A DNA stretch of 64,000 nt from DAOUEO01 sp963763495 (GCA_963763495.1 CAVXOY010000018.1:186001-250000), one strand, 5' to 3'. Shown: positions 43,380 through 52,350, counted from the stretch's first letter. Notes: generated by a model from the sequence alone, not told the origin. Numbers and translations: made by a program.

Positions 43380-45827
43380 CTACCCCACCACCACGTTCAC
43401 CAGCCGCCCCGCCACATAGATTATCTTCCGCACCTGCTTTCCCTCAAGGTGCGGCTTCACCTTCTCGCTGGCCAGCGCCAGCCCCTTCGCCTCCTCCTCA
43501 CCGATGTCCACCGACACCTGGATCCGGTCGCGCAGCTTGCCGTTCACCTGTACGACCAGCGTGATCTCCTCTTCCGCCGCCAGTTCCTTCTCCCACGCCG
43601 GCCACGACTGATTGTGGATACTGTAGGCGCGTCCAGAACGCTGCCACAGCTCCTCCGCCAGATGCGGCGCCGACGGCGCTAGGAGCAGCATCAGCGTTTC
43701 TATCGCCTCCTGCCAGGCGCCCGCATCGACGGGCCCGTCTCCTTCGCCTTTGTCAGGTAGTTGGTGTACTCCATCAGCGCCGCCACCATCGTGTTGAAGC
43801 GGAACCGCTCGAGATCCTCTGTCACGCGCCGGATCGTCTTGTGGGTCAGGCGGCGCATCTCCCGCACGGCGTCGGCGTCGCCCTTCTCGACCGTCTTTGC
43901 CGGCGTCAGCACGAGATTCCACACTCGGTTCAACCAGCGCGATACCCCCGCGATACCGGAGTCGTCCCATTCGCCGCCCTGATCCCAAGGCCCGATGAAC
44001 ATGAGGTACACCCGCACCGCATCCGCCCCCAGCCGCCCCACGTACTCGTCCGGCGCCACCACGTTGCCCCGCGACTTGCTCATCTTCGCCTTGCCGGAGA
44101 TGATGATCCCCTGATTGAACAGCCGCTGGAACGGCTCGCCGAACTCGATCACCCCCAGGTCGCGCGCCGCCTTCGCGAAGAAGCGCGAGTACAGCAGGTG
44201 CATCACCGCGTGCTCGGCGCCTCCCGTGTACTGGTCGACGGGCAGCCACTTGCGGGCCATCTCCCGCGATATGGGCCGCTCCTCGTTGTGGACGTCGGCG
44301 TAGCGGTACATATACCAGCTCGAGCAGACGAACGTATCCATCGTGTCCGTCTCCCGCTTTGCCGGCCGTCCGCAATTGGGGCAGGGCGTGTTGACGAAGC
44401 GCTCGTGCCGGGCCAGCGGCGACTCCCCCGTCGGCTTGAACTCAGCGTCCTCCGGCAGCAGCACCGGCAGATCCTTCTCCGAGACGGGCACCGTGCCGCA
44501 CTCCGGGCAGTAGACGATAGGGATAGGCGCGCCCCAGTAGCGCTGCCGCGACAGCAGCCAGTCGCGCAGGCGGTAGGTGACGGTCGGGCCGCCCCAGCCT
44601 TTCTCCGCCAGATGCTTGCTGACGGCCGCCTTCCCCTCTTCGTTGGGTGTCCCGTCGAAGGGGCCGGAGTTGATCATCATGCCCGGCTCGATGTAGGCCT
44701 CCGTCAGCGCTTCGCCCTTGTAGTCGGGCGGCGCGATGACGACACGGACCGGTAGGCCGTACTTCTGGGCGAACGCGAAGTCGCGCTCGTCGTGCGCCGG
44801 CACCCCCATGACGATCCCCGTGCCGTAGGAAAGCAGCACGTAGTCGGCGACGAGTATCGCCACCTTCTCGCCGTTGAGCAGGTTAGTGCAGTAGGAGCCG
44901 GTGAAGACGCCCGTCTTCTCCCGCTCCGTCGACAGCCGTTCGATCTCCGTCGCCCGCCGGCTCTGCTCGACGTACTCCTCCACCGCTGCCCGCTGCTCCG
45001 GCGTCGTCAGCTTCTCCACCAGTGGGTGCTCCGGCGCGATTACCATGAAGGTGACGCCGTAGACGGTGTCCGGCCGTGTCGTGAAGACCCGTAGCTCCTT
45101 CTCTTCGACGCCGGGGATGTCCAGCCCGAAGGCGATCATCGTCCCCTCGCTGCGCCCGATCCAGTTGCGCTGCATCGTCATGATCCGCTCCGGCCACTCG
45201 ATGCCGTCGAAGGAAAGCAGCTCGTCGGCGTACTTGGTGATGCGGAAGAACCACTGCTCCAAGTTGCGTCGCGTCACCGCCGTATGGCAGCGCTCGCAGG
45301 TGCCGTCCGGCAGCACCTGCTCGTTGGCCAGCACCGTCTGACAGGAAGGGCACCAGTTGGCCGGCGCCAGCCCCCGATAAGCGAGGCCGTTCTTGTAGAA
45401 CTGGAGGAACCACCACTGCGTCCACCTGTAGTAGTCGGGGTCTGAGGTGACGACCTCCCGCTCCCAGTCGAATATCGCCCCCATCGACTTGAGCTGCCGT
45501 CGCATGTTCTCGACGTTGCGGGCCGTCCACTGATGAGGGTGGATCTTCAGGCGGATCGCCGCGTTCTCGGCCGGCAGACCGAAAGAATCGAACCCCATCG
45601 GGAAGAGGACGTTGTACCCCCGCATCCGCTTGTAGCGCGCCTGCACGTCCGAAGGCGCCATCGCGTACCAGTGCCCGACGTGCAGGTCGCCCGATGTATA
45701 GGGGAACATCGTCAGGGCGTACCATTTGGGCCGTGGGTCGTCGTCGCGCGTCCGGTAGAGTTGGTCCGTCTTCCCAGCGCTCCCGCCACTTCTTCTCGAT
45801 CTCAGTCGGGTTATACCTGTCGTCCAT
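43380..45827 (-). CDS. leuS: Leucyl-tRNA synthetase (two frame breaks)
   Basis: 815 residues after correcting one extra base near 45779 and one missing base near 43733. MDDRYNPTEIEKKWRERWED starts it; the class I HIGH-type motif is DLHVGHWYAMAP; KMSKSRGNVVAPDEYV is the KMSKS loop; the CP1 editing domain (TTRPDTVYGVTFMVIAPEHP) and a CPNCG zinc module are present, and the C-terminus ends EGKQVRKIIYVAGRLVNVVV. It charges tRNA-Leu. It is the second gene after the leucine T-box, with mgtC in between. Confidence 0.96.
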
Positions 45828-45863
45828 TCTCTTCTCTTCCCCGGTCTCCGTGCGTCGAGGCTC

Positions 45864-46313
45864 TCATCGTGTTCCAGGTCTACCAGCAGCGGCGCCCGCC
45901 GCCGCAAGCAGGCCATCGATTGCCCGCACCACCGGTCGCGACTCCAGGAGCACGAAGACAATCAGCGCGGTCATGGTGGCCACTAGGTATAGCTCCTGTC
46001 CCACCGCCATCCCGACGGCGGCGGCGCTCCAGATCGTCGCCGAGGTTGTTATCCCCTTGACGCCGTAGCCCTCGCGAAAGATGACGCCTGCCCCTAGGAA
46101 GCCAATGCCGGTGACGATGCCGGCCGCGATCCGGTCCTCGCTCCCGACCAGCCCCGATATCTCCGTGAACAGGGCGGCGCCCAGCGTCACCAGCGCGATT
46201 GTCCGCACCCCCGCGGGCATGCCGCGCAGCTCCCGCTCCAGCCCCATGAGGGCGCCCAGGCCGGCCGCCAGCAGCAACCGAACGACGATCTCCAACTGGT
46301 CGCTTGCGTCCAT
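45864..46313 (-). CDS. MgtC/SapB family membrane protein
   Basis: 149 aa from ATG 46311-46313 (GAGGTGA upstream). The family motifs are clear: AAGLGALMGLERELRGMPAG, RTIALVTLGAALFTEISGLV, AGIVTGIGFLGAGVIFREGY, and GVKGITTSATIWSAAAVGMA, forming four or five membrane segments. MgtC supports growth under low Mg2+ and in hosts by a regulatory role on ATP synthase or membrane potential; SapB homologues are common in non-pathogens. Placed between the Leu T-box and leuS, so leucine supply should control it. Confidence 0.93.
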   Translation of the reverse strand: MDASDQLEIVVRLLLAAGLGALMGLERELRGMPAGVRTIALVTLGAALFTEISGLVGSEDRIAAGIVTGIGFLGAGVIFREGYGVKGITTSATIWSAAAVGMAVGQELYLVATMTALIVFVLLESRPVVRAIDGLLAAAGAAAGRPGTR

Positions 46314-46340
46314 GCGCTCACCTCTCGGCGGCTCAAACAC

Positions 46341-46575
46341 GAAGCCCCCCGTCACAGGGACGGAGGGCTGCTCCGCGGTACCACCCTGATTTCCCGATAC
46401 GCCGCCCGTCGACGAGCGCGTCGGGACACTCAGAGGCGCGTTAACGGGCGCTACCGGCGCCGGCTAGTTCCCTTCACCGGCGCAGCTCCCAGGCGAGTTC
46501 GGCCCCCTTCTTGCCGGCTCGCACCCCCGCCGGCTCTCTGATGCCGGGGCCTACTACTCCTGTTCCCGGCAGTTC
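46341..46575 (-). promoter_or_regulatory. T-box leader, leucine (CTC) specifier
   Basis: The universal T-box sequence AGGGTGGTACCGCGG (plus 46373-46387) is exact. It is followed by a terminator: GCCCTCCGTC, loop CCTGT, GACGGGGGGC, then TTCGTGTTT (plus 46344-46368). Upstream on the minus strand are AGGAGTAGTAGG and a GA-type AGAGAG stretch of Stem I. The specifier is GAA-CTC-GCC (plus 46495-46497), so it reads tRNA-Leu(GAG). In absence of charged tRNA it would allow read-through to mgtC and leuS. Confidence 0.93.
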
Positions 46576-46589
46576 ACGTGTATAGATTT

Positions 46590-46665
46590 TGGTGGAGCTG
46601 GGGGGATTCGAACCCCCTACCTTCTGCCTGCCAGGCAGACGCTCTCCCGATTGAGCTACAGCCCC
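46590..46665 (-). tRNA. tRNA-Ala(GGC)
   Basis: 76 bases with encoded CCA. Acceptor GGGGCTG pairs with CAGCTCC (one G-T wobble). Anticodon GGC in CTGGCAG; T loop GGTTCGAATCC. Only about 15 bases separate it from the T-box leader on the same strand, so co-transcription is possible. Confidence 0.97.
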
Positions 46666-46977
46666 ACCGGCGTTTCCTATCGTAGCAGCAGGAGCCTACC
46701 GCGCAAGGCGCTGCTACCGCGACAAGGGGGAGTGCAGACTTGTCCGCCGCAGGAGGAGGGGGCTTGTCCCCTCTGCCGGGGTTCAAGGGGTGTCCCCTTG
46801 ATTTACAAAAACACCCCTTGGGCGGGTGGGTGGGACGAACAACGCCCATGTTACGGCGACCACGCCGACGCAACTCGTGCGCACGATGCCCCGAACAGGC
46901 ACAACTCCTTGACATCCGCCTTCCCTCTGCCCCATCATCGCCTCATATCGCCAGCCCTGTTTCGGAGGTTTGCTGCC
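46666..46977. other. 312-base intergenic stretch with overlapping palindromes
   Basis: It holds no gene. TCAAGGGG-tgt-CCCCTTGA (46783-46801) is a perfect palindrome, and AAGGGGTGT (46785-46793) can pair instead with ACACCCCTT (46811-46819), giving two exclusive hairpins. A TTGACA near 46911 lacks a good -10. The CoA transferase gene starts at the end of the stretch. Confidence 0.6.
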
Positions 46978-48165
46978 ATGATGGCTCTCGAAGGGATCCG
47001 CGTCCTCGACCTCTCCCGCCTCGCCCCTGGCCCCTTCTGCACGATGCTCCTCGGCGACCTGGGCGCCGACGTCCTCATGGTCGAGGCGCCGACCGAAGCC
47101 CTTCCCGGCGGCGCTTCCCTCGACCGGCCGGTTGGTGAGGGCGCCGACCGGGCCCTCGCCTTCAACGCTCTCCGCCGCAACAAGCGCAGCATCATCCTCA
47201 ACTTCCGCCACGACGAGGCCCGCCGCATCTTCTACCGCCTCGCCGAGACCGCCGATGTGGTCGTCGAGGGCTTCCGCCCCGGCGTTGTCAAGCGCCTGGG
47301 CGTCGACTACGAGACCATCAGCGCCATCAACCCCCGCATCGTTTACTGTTCCCTCTCCGGCTATGGCCAGGATGGCCCCTACGCCGGGATGGTCGGCCAC
47401 GACATCAACTACATCTCCATCGCCGGCGCCCTCGGCATGATCGGCTGGCCCGACCAACCGCCGGCCATCCCCCTCAACGTCATCGCCGACTTCGCTGCCG
47501 GTGGCCTCCATGCCGCCTATGGCATCCTCGCCGCCCTTCTCGCCCGCGACAAGACCGGCCGCGGCCAGCACGTCGACATCGCCATGACCGACGGTGTCCT
47601 CTACCTCCTCACCCTCGCCGTTACCCAGCACCTGGCGAGCGGCGTCGTGCCCCGTCCCGGTGAGGAGGTGCTCAGCGGCGGCGCCCCCTTCTACAACGTC
47701 TATCAGACCAAAGACGGGCGCTGGTTGGGCGTCGGTAGCCTGGAGCCCCACTTCTTCGTCAACCTCTGTCGGGCACTGGGACGGGAGGACCTGATACCGC
47801 TGCAGAACGACACGTCCCGCTGGGGCGAGATATTCGACGCCTTCCGCGCCGAGTTCCGCAAGAAGACCCGCGACGAGTGGTTCGCGATACTGAAAGAGAC
47901 CGACACCGCCGTCACGCCGGTGCTCGATCTCGACGAGGCCCTCAACGACGCCCACAACCGGCATCGAGAAATGGTCGTAGAAATGAACCACCTGACGCTG
48001 GGGAAAGTGCGTCAGGTGGGCATTGGGACGAAACTATCAGATACACCGGGGGCCGTGCGCTCGCTGGCGCCACACCCCGGCGAGCATACCGACGAAGTGC
48101 TGTCACAGCTAGACTACGACAGCGGACGCATCACTGCACTAAGAGAAGATGGGGTGGTCTGTTAG
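46978..48165 (+). CDS. CaiB/BaiF family III CoA transferase
   Basis: 395 aa from ATG 46978 (CGGAGG upstream); longer reading frames run through a tRNA gene. MALEGIRVLDLSRLAPGPFC, LLGDLGADVLMVE, NKRSIILNFRHDEARRIFYR, FRPGVVKRLGVDYETISAIN, SLSGYGQDGPYAGMVGHDIN, and RGQHVDIAMTDGVLYLLTLA, which carries the catalytic Asp of the family. Ends with the small domain. It transfers CoA between carboxylic acids (oxalate, carnitine or bile-acid types); the substrate is unresolved. Confidence 0.92.
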   Translation: MMALEGIRVLDLSRLAPGPFCTMLLGDLGADVLMVEAPTEALPGGASLDRPVGEGADRALAFNALRRNKRSIILNFRHDEARRIFYRLAETADVVVEGFRPGVVKRLGVDYETISAINPRIVYCSLSGYGQDGPYAGMVGHDINYISIAGALGMIGWPDQPPAIPLNVIADFAAGGLHAAYGILAALLARDKTGRGQHVDIAMTDGVLYLLTLAVTQHLASGVVPRPGEEVLSGGAPFYNVYQTKDGRWLGVGSLEPHFFVNLCRALGREDLIPLQNDTSRWGEIFDAFRAEFRKKTRDEWFAILKETDTAVTPVLDLDEALNDAHNRHREMVVEMNHLTLGKVRQVGIGTKLSDTPGAVRSLAPHPGEHTDEVLSQLDYDSGRITALREDGVVC

Positions 48166-48211
48166 TTGTGTGGCCACGCTCGCCTCTCTGTGAGGACGTG
48201 AGACCACCCCA
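48150..48211. repeat. Long inverted repeat at the end of the CoA transferase gene
   Basis: TGGGGTGGTCT (48150-48160) and AGACCACCCCA (48201-48211) are perfect 11-base arms around a 40-base spacer containing the stop codon. A second, separate hairpin CCACCTGACGC/GCGTCAGGTGG lies in the coding region near 47983-48015. It may act in 3' end formation. Confidence 0.5.
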
Positions 48212-48273
48212 CACCTCATTCCAACACTTATCCCGGCTAGCCGGATGCTCGCCCTTGAACGCCGACCTTGCTG

Positions 48274-48909
48274 CTAGTTGAAGATGGTCAGGTTGGCGAG
48301 GTCTACCATCGCTTCCTTCGGCGCATCCAGCAGGAAGATGCCTGGAGCAAAGAAGCTGTCGCTTCCCACCAATAGCGCCAGGACGATGGCCCAGATGGCG
48401 AATCCGGCGGCATTGCACACCAGCACCTGTCCCGCGCTGGCCGAAGTCGACGCCTGGATAGCGAACGTCGTCAACCCAAATAAAAGCGCCAGCGATGCGA
48501 GTCCGATTCCGAAGTCCAACGCCGGGATGAACATCAACACCGACAGCGCCAGGGGCGCAGCCGCCATCCCCATCGTTCGGACGAGCTGCTGGATGTCGGC
48601 TTGGGCCCTGAACACCTGCGTCAGCAGCACATAGACGATGAGCAGCCAAACAACCCAGAGCGCGACCGAGAAAATGCTGCCCAGGATGAAGGACTGCATC
48701 ATTACCTTGCCGCTGTCACCGAAATCCTGCATTATCCACCACAGCCAGCCGCCGAGTCCGGCCAAGAAGGTCGCGACCACGGCCACGGCCACTGACGGTA
48801 TGGTGGCGCTGGCATCCAGCCTCACCTCGTCAAATACGCTGGTATCCAGTTTCACCAGCCGCATCAGCCGCGCGGTCAATGCCTGATAGTTAAACTCTTG
48901 TGCGTTCAA
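48274..48909 (-). CDS. Yip1 domain membrane protein
   Basis: 211 aa. A cytoplasmic N-terminus with conserved FNYQALTARLMRLVKLDTSV is followed by about five membrane segments (about 38-58, 70-98, 110-130, 138-158, 168-190), matching bacterial Yip1-like proteins (VFDEVRLDASATIPSVAVAV). The molecular role is unknown. It stands alone between the CoA transferase and rsmG. Confidence 0.75.
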   Translation of the reverse strand: MNAQEFNYQALTARLMRLVKLDTSVFDEVRLDASATIPSVAVAVVATFLAGLGGWLWWIMQDFGDSGKVMMQSFILGSIFSVALWVVWLLIVYVLLTQVFRAQADIQQLVRTMGMAAAPLALSVLMFIPALDFGIGLASLALLFGLTTFAIQASTSASAGQVLVCNAAGFAIWAIVLALLVGSDSFFAPGIFLLDAPKEAMVDLANLTIFN

Positions 48910-49104
48910 CTCATCCTCCTTGATTGTGACATTCGCCCCGTTTCCGGGTACCTGCCGGTCTCCCTTTCCTCTAGACGGCTCCAGTTAGGAGATCCGCCTC
49001 CTTGCCTTACCGCCTTACAGGCTCTCTTGCCGCGTATTCTATCACTTTTGTTGCGGTTTGTGACCAGGAAAAAGCCTAAATCGCATTATCACACGATCAT
49101 TTTT

Positions 49105-49836
49105 TCAAGAAAGCGGACGTTTCTTGGGAATTCCCGCCCGTCGCGGGTACCGATCGGGCGTGGCTGCCGTCTTTCTCACCACCAGGAGCGTCTGCGGATG
49201 GGCAGCACCCGGTATCTTCAACCGCTCCTGATGGATGATCTCTCCACCCAGGACCGACAGCGCTACCCTTGCCGCCTCCACCTCGACCCGTGCCCGCGCC
49301 CCCTTTGGCGTGGCGAGATGTCCCCCGACCCGCAGCAGTGGTAGCGCTAGCTCCAGCAAGACCGGTAGCGGCGCCACCGCCCGTGCCACTACCATGTCGA
49401 ACCCTTCGCGATACCCCTCCTGCCGGCCCAGGTCCTCTGCCCGGCTGGTGATCACTGCTACCCCCGCCAGCTCCAACGACTCCACGACATCCCGCAAGAA
49501 GTCGCTCTTGCGCGTGCTCGCCTCCAGCAGCGTCAGGGCCGTGTGCGGCAGCAGGATCTTGATGGGCAGCCCGGGGAGCCCGCCGCCGGCGCCGAGATCC
49601 AGCATCGACGTCGCTCTTGCGCTATCCAGCAGCTTCGCCTCCAGCAGCGCCGCCGCCAGTGCCAGCGATTCCAGGAAATGCCGCTGCTGCGTCTCCTCGT
49701 AGCCGGTTACCGCCGTGACGCCGGCCCGTTTGCCTTCTGACGATAGCAGGACATAGTAGCGCTCGAACAGGTCAAGCTGCTGAGGTGTAAGGCTCAGTCC
49801 GAGTTCGCTGGCGCCCCGCGAGAGGATAGTGAGCAT
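49105..49836 (-). CDS. rsmG: 16S rRNA (guanine527-N7)-methyltransferase
   Basis: 243 aa. Adds the N7 methyl group on G527 of 16S rRNA; loss gives low-level streptomycin resistance. AGASELGLSLTPQQLDLFER, the SAM motif MLDLGAGGGLPGLPIKILLP near 100, LLEASTRKSDFLRDVVESLE, TSRAEDLGRQEGYREGFDMV, and ARAVAPLPVLLELALPLL are typical. A basic tail (DRYPRRAGIPKKRPLS) ends it. It has an extended -10 promoter. Confidence 0.95.
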   Translation of the reverse strand: MLTILSRGASELGLSLTPQQLDLFERYYVLLSSEGKRAGVTAVTGYEETQQRHFLESLALAAALLEAKLLDSARATSMLDLGAGGGLPGLPIKILLPHTALTLLEASTRKSDFLRDVVESLELAGVAVITSRAEDLGRQEGYREGFDMVVARAVAPLPVLLELALPLLRVGGHLATPKGARARVEVEAARVALSVLGGEIIHQERLKIPGAAHPQTLLVVRKTAATPDRYPRRAGIPKKRPLS

Positions 49837-49865
49837 AGCGCCTCGTCCCCAAATGAAGTGGGCCG

Positions 49866-49874
49866 ATTATAGCA
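49866..49874 (-). promoter_or_regulatory. Extended -10 promoter for rsmG
   Basis: Minus strand TGC then TATAAT (plus 49866-49871), about 30 bases before the rsmG ATG. It is divergent from the promoter at 49910. Confidence 0.5.
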
Positions 49875-49909
49875 CCCGCTCTCCAAGCGCGGCTAGAGAA
49901 GGTGTGCAA

Positions 49910-49939
49910 TTGACACCCCCAGTCCTGTCCCCCTACAAT
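49910..49939 (+). promoter_or_regulatory. Promoter for the GreA fusion gene
   Basis: Consensus TTGACA (49910-49915), 18-base spacer, TACAAT (49934-49939). The predicted RNA starts only about 15 bases before ATG 49961, which fixes that start and excludes the longer reading frame. Confidence 0.7.
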
Positions 49940-49960
49940 CAGATTCGAGAAAGGATCGTG

Positions 49961-50767
49961 ATGAGCCCTTCAGAGCAGAACCCCACCCTTCGAGAAGCAG
50001 CAGCCACATACCTTGCCGGCCTCCCCCCCGAAGAACGGCAGGGGGCCCAGATCGACGTGAACAAGTTCGTCCGCTGGTACGGCGCCGACCGCAACATGGG
50101 AGAGATGACCGGCCACGACGTCTCCGGCTATGCCGAAGGTCTGGGCGTCACCCTCACCGATGCCGCTGCCAAGCTCGAGCCCGTGCGCGCCTTCCTCTCC
50201 TTCGCCAGGAAGAAAGGCTTTACTACCACCAACATGGCCGTTCACCTTCGTCCTCCCAAGGCCACGAAGGCGTCAAAAGCCCAGCGGCGCGTCGTCAAGG
50301 AAGAGACGGTCTCCCTCACCCGTGAAGGGATAATCGTCCTCGAAGCGGAGCTGGAAGACCTGCGGGCTCGCCGTCCCCACATAGCTGGCGAGTTGCAGCG
50401 GGCCATGGCCGACAAAGACTTCCGTGAGAACGCCCCGCTCGATGCCGCCCGCGAGGCGCAGGGCCACCTGGAAGCGCGGATCAGAGAGCTGGAAGCCACC
50501 CTGCGGCATGCGGTTGTCAGAGAAGCGGCGAAAGAACCGGCCTCGGTCGTTATCTTGGGCAGCACCGTCCTCCTGCGCAATCTCAAGTCCGGCGCCGAGT
50601 TGAAATACACGATCGTCAGCCCCCGCGAGGTCAACCCGGGTCAGGGAAGGATCTCCATTGCATCGCCGGTGGGAAGGGCGCTGGTGCGCAAGCAGGAAGG
50701 CGAAGAGGTGGAGGTCGAAGCCCCGTCGGGTGCCATCAGATTCCGGATCGAGAAGATCCAGGCATAG
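49961..50767 (+). CDS. GreA-type factor with an N-terminal recombinase core-binding-like domain
   Basis: 268 aa. Residues 1-95 (LREAAATYLAGLPPEERQGA, VNKFVRWYGADRNMGEMTGH, AKLEPVRAFLSFARKKGFTT) resemble the SAM-like core-binding domain of tyrosine recombinases. Residues 115-185 match the Gre coiled coil, with the tip DKDFRENAPLDAAREAQG keeping both acids (D153 and E156, as D41/E44 of E. coli GreA). Residues 195-268 match the FKBP-like domain (VILGSTVLLRNLKSGAELKY, GRISIASPVGRALVRKQEGE). So it should insert into the RNA polymerase secondary channel. It is transcribed divergently from rsmG. The extra domain is unusual. Confidence 0.8.
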   Translation: MSPSEQNPTLREAAATYLAGLPPEERQGAQIDVNKFVRWYGADRNMGEMTGHDVSGYAEGLGVTLTDAAAKLEPVRAFLSFARKKGFTTTNMAVHLRPPKATKASKAQRRVVKEETVSLTREGIIVLEAELEDLRARRPHIAGELQRAMADKDFRENAPLDAAREAQGHLEARIRELEATLRHAVVREAAKEPASVVILGSTVLLRNLKSGAELKYTIVSPREVNPGQGRISIASPVGRALVRKQEGEEVEVEAPSGAIRFRIEKIQA

Positions 50768-50811
50768 TTCCTGTACTGCCTTGACGGGGCCGGAGCGCGT
50801 CGCCGTTCCCG

Positions 50812-50831
50812 ACTCTTAACGCACTCTTAAC
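50812..50831 (+). promoter_or_regulatory. Tandem direct repeats, 11-base period (response-regulator type)
   Basis: ACTCTTAAC occurs twice, start to start 11 bases, giving TTAAC-N6-TTAAC. This spacing is typical of OmpR/PhoB/PhoP-family sites (the PhoP 'TTAACA' box in Gram-positives is similar). It lies upstream of citrate synthase. Confidence 0.4.
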
Positions 50832-50870
50832 ATTGGACGGCTGGGGACCGGTAGCCTTACCCGAGAAATC

Positions 50871-50885
50871 GTGATACGATTCACA
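50871..50885. promoter_or_regulatory. CRP/FNR-like site upstream of citrate synthase
   Basis: GTGA-N6-TCACA, matching the core of TGTGA-N6-TCACA. The centre is near a possible -10 (TACGAT, 50875-50880). Confidence 0.45.
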
Positions 50886-51070
50886 TTCATCTTGGGTACC
50901 CCGGTTCGGCCAATTGGGCGGCCTCCTTGCCCCCTCCCGGAGAGCCGCCGTGGCGTAGGAGTTGCGTGGGATGGACGCAAGCGCGCGGACAGCAGAACAG
51001 ACCGTTGAGATGGGATTGGCGGCGACAGATGTGCTGCCTTCCCAACTTCGTTGAGGAAGAGGAGGGTGAT

Positions 51071-52217
51071 ATGGCGGAAGCGATGGAGCACGACTACGTA
51101 CCCGGCCTGGCAGGAGTCCCTGTCACGCGCTCTCGGATAAGCTACATCGATGGCCAAAAGGGCATCCTCAAGCTCCGCGGTTATGCAATCGAGGAACTCG
51201 CCCAGAAAAGCACCTACGAGGAGACAGCTTATCTCGTCCTCAAGGGAGAGCTTCCCACCCAGCATGAGCTGGAGCGGTTCGAGGAGGGGCTGGCAACCCA
51301 TCGACCGGTCGAGCCGGCCATTCTCGATATGATGCGCTCTCATCCCTAGAGCCGCTCACCCCATGGCTGCCCTCCAGATGAGCATCGCCGCAATGGGATT
51401 GTTCTATCCCCGCCGGGTGGACGATGAAGAGCTGAACCACGATGCCTGCTGCCGCCTCATCGCCCAGGTGCCGACTCTGGTCGCCGCGTTCCACAGCATT
51501 CGGCAGGGAAAGGCTCCGGTTGCGCCTCGCCCTGATCTTAGACATGCCGCCAACTTCCTCTACATGCTGAACGGCGAGGTGCCCGAGCCTCTCGTCGAGA
51601 GAACTTTTGACGTCTCTCTGATACTGCACATCGAGCACACCATCAATGCCTCCACCTTCACCGCCATGGTGACCAGTTCCACCCTGGCCGATCCCTATGG
51701 CGCTATGGCTGCGGCCGTCGCTTCGCTGGGTGGCCCCCTGCACGGCGGCGCCAACGAGCGGGTGCTCAAGATGCTCAGCGAGATAGGCTCGCCTGAGCAT
51801 GTCGAAGCCGCCATCGACAGGAAGATCGCCGAAAAAGAGGTCATCTTCGGCATGGGTCATCGTGAGTACAAGACCATGGACCCCCGTGCCCCCATACTGA
51901 AGGGAATGATCAAGCCGCTCATGGAGAGGTTTGGCTCTACCCCTCTCTACGATATCGCTGTCGAAGTCGAGAGAGTCGCTGCCCAACGCCTCGGCGAGCG
52001 CGGCGTCTGGCCCAACGTCGACTACTACTCCGGCATTCTCTACGACTGCATGGGCATCCCAACCGACCTGTTCACGCCCGTCTTCGCCATTTCTCGTATC
52101 GCCGGTTGGATCGCCCATTGGGACGAGCAGATCGCCCACAACCGTCTCTTCCGGCCCACCCAGGTCTACGAAGGGCACGACAGCCGCGAGTACCTGCCCA
52201 TAGAGCTGCGCGCCTAG
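51071..52217 (+). CDS. gltA: Citrate synthase (one frame break)
   Basis: 381 aa after removing one extra base near 51344 (a CCC run). MAEAMEHDYVPGLAGVPVTR, then LRGYAIEELAQKSTYEETAY and LPTQHELERFEEGLATHR, and after the shift HPRAAHPMAALQMSIAAMGL. Catalytic residues: His in SLGGPLHGGANERVLKM, His in GMGHREYKTMDPRA, and Asp in PNVDYYSGILYDCMGI. Type II/small citrate synthase fold. TCA entry enzyme, consistent with sucCD elsewhere. ATG follows GGAGGGTGAT. Regulatory sites lie upstream. Confidence 0.95.
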
Positions 52218-52287
52218 ACAGAACCCTCGGAGCTTCCAAGTTCGCGGCTGCCAGATCTGTCAGACCGCTGCTCGCTCGAATCTCGCC

Positions 52288-52315
52288 TTGACCGGCCTTC
52301 CCTCAAAGGGATAAT
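52288..52315 (+). promoter_or_regulatory. Promoter for nadE
   Basis: TTGACC at 52288-52293, 16-base spacer, GATAAT at 52310-52315. No NrtR palindrome like that at nadA is present. Confidence 0.5.
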
Positions 52316-52350
52316 CTCAACTCGGAAAGAGCTCTGTCGGTTGGGAGAAG

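Larger units (their letters stand above)
50768..51070 (+). other. 303-base regulatory gap upstream of citrate synthase
   Basis: No gene seen. It contains tandem ACTCTTAAC direct repeats (11-base period, 50812-50831) and a CRP-like palindrome (50871-50885), listed separately. A GAGGAGGGTGAT ribosome site ends it. Confidence 0.6.

Noticed and set aside
46783..47991. 402-codon minus-strand frame opposite the CoA transferase
   Set aside because: Antisense shadow (Val/Asp/Gly-rich); the plus-strand gene has clear family motifs.
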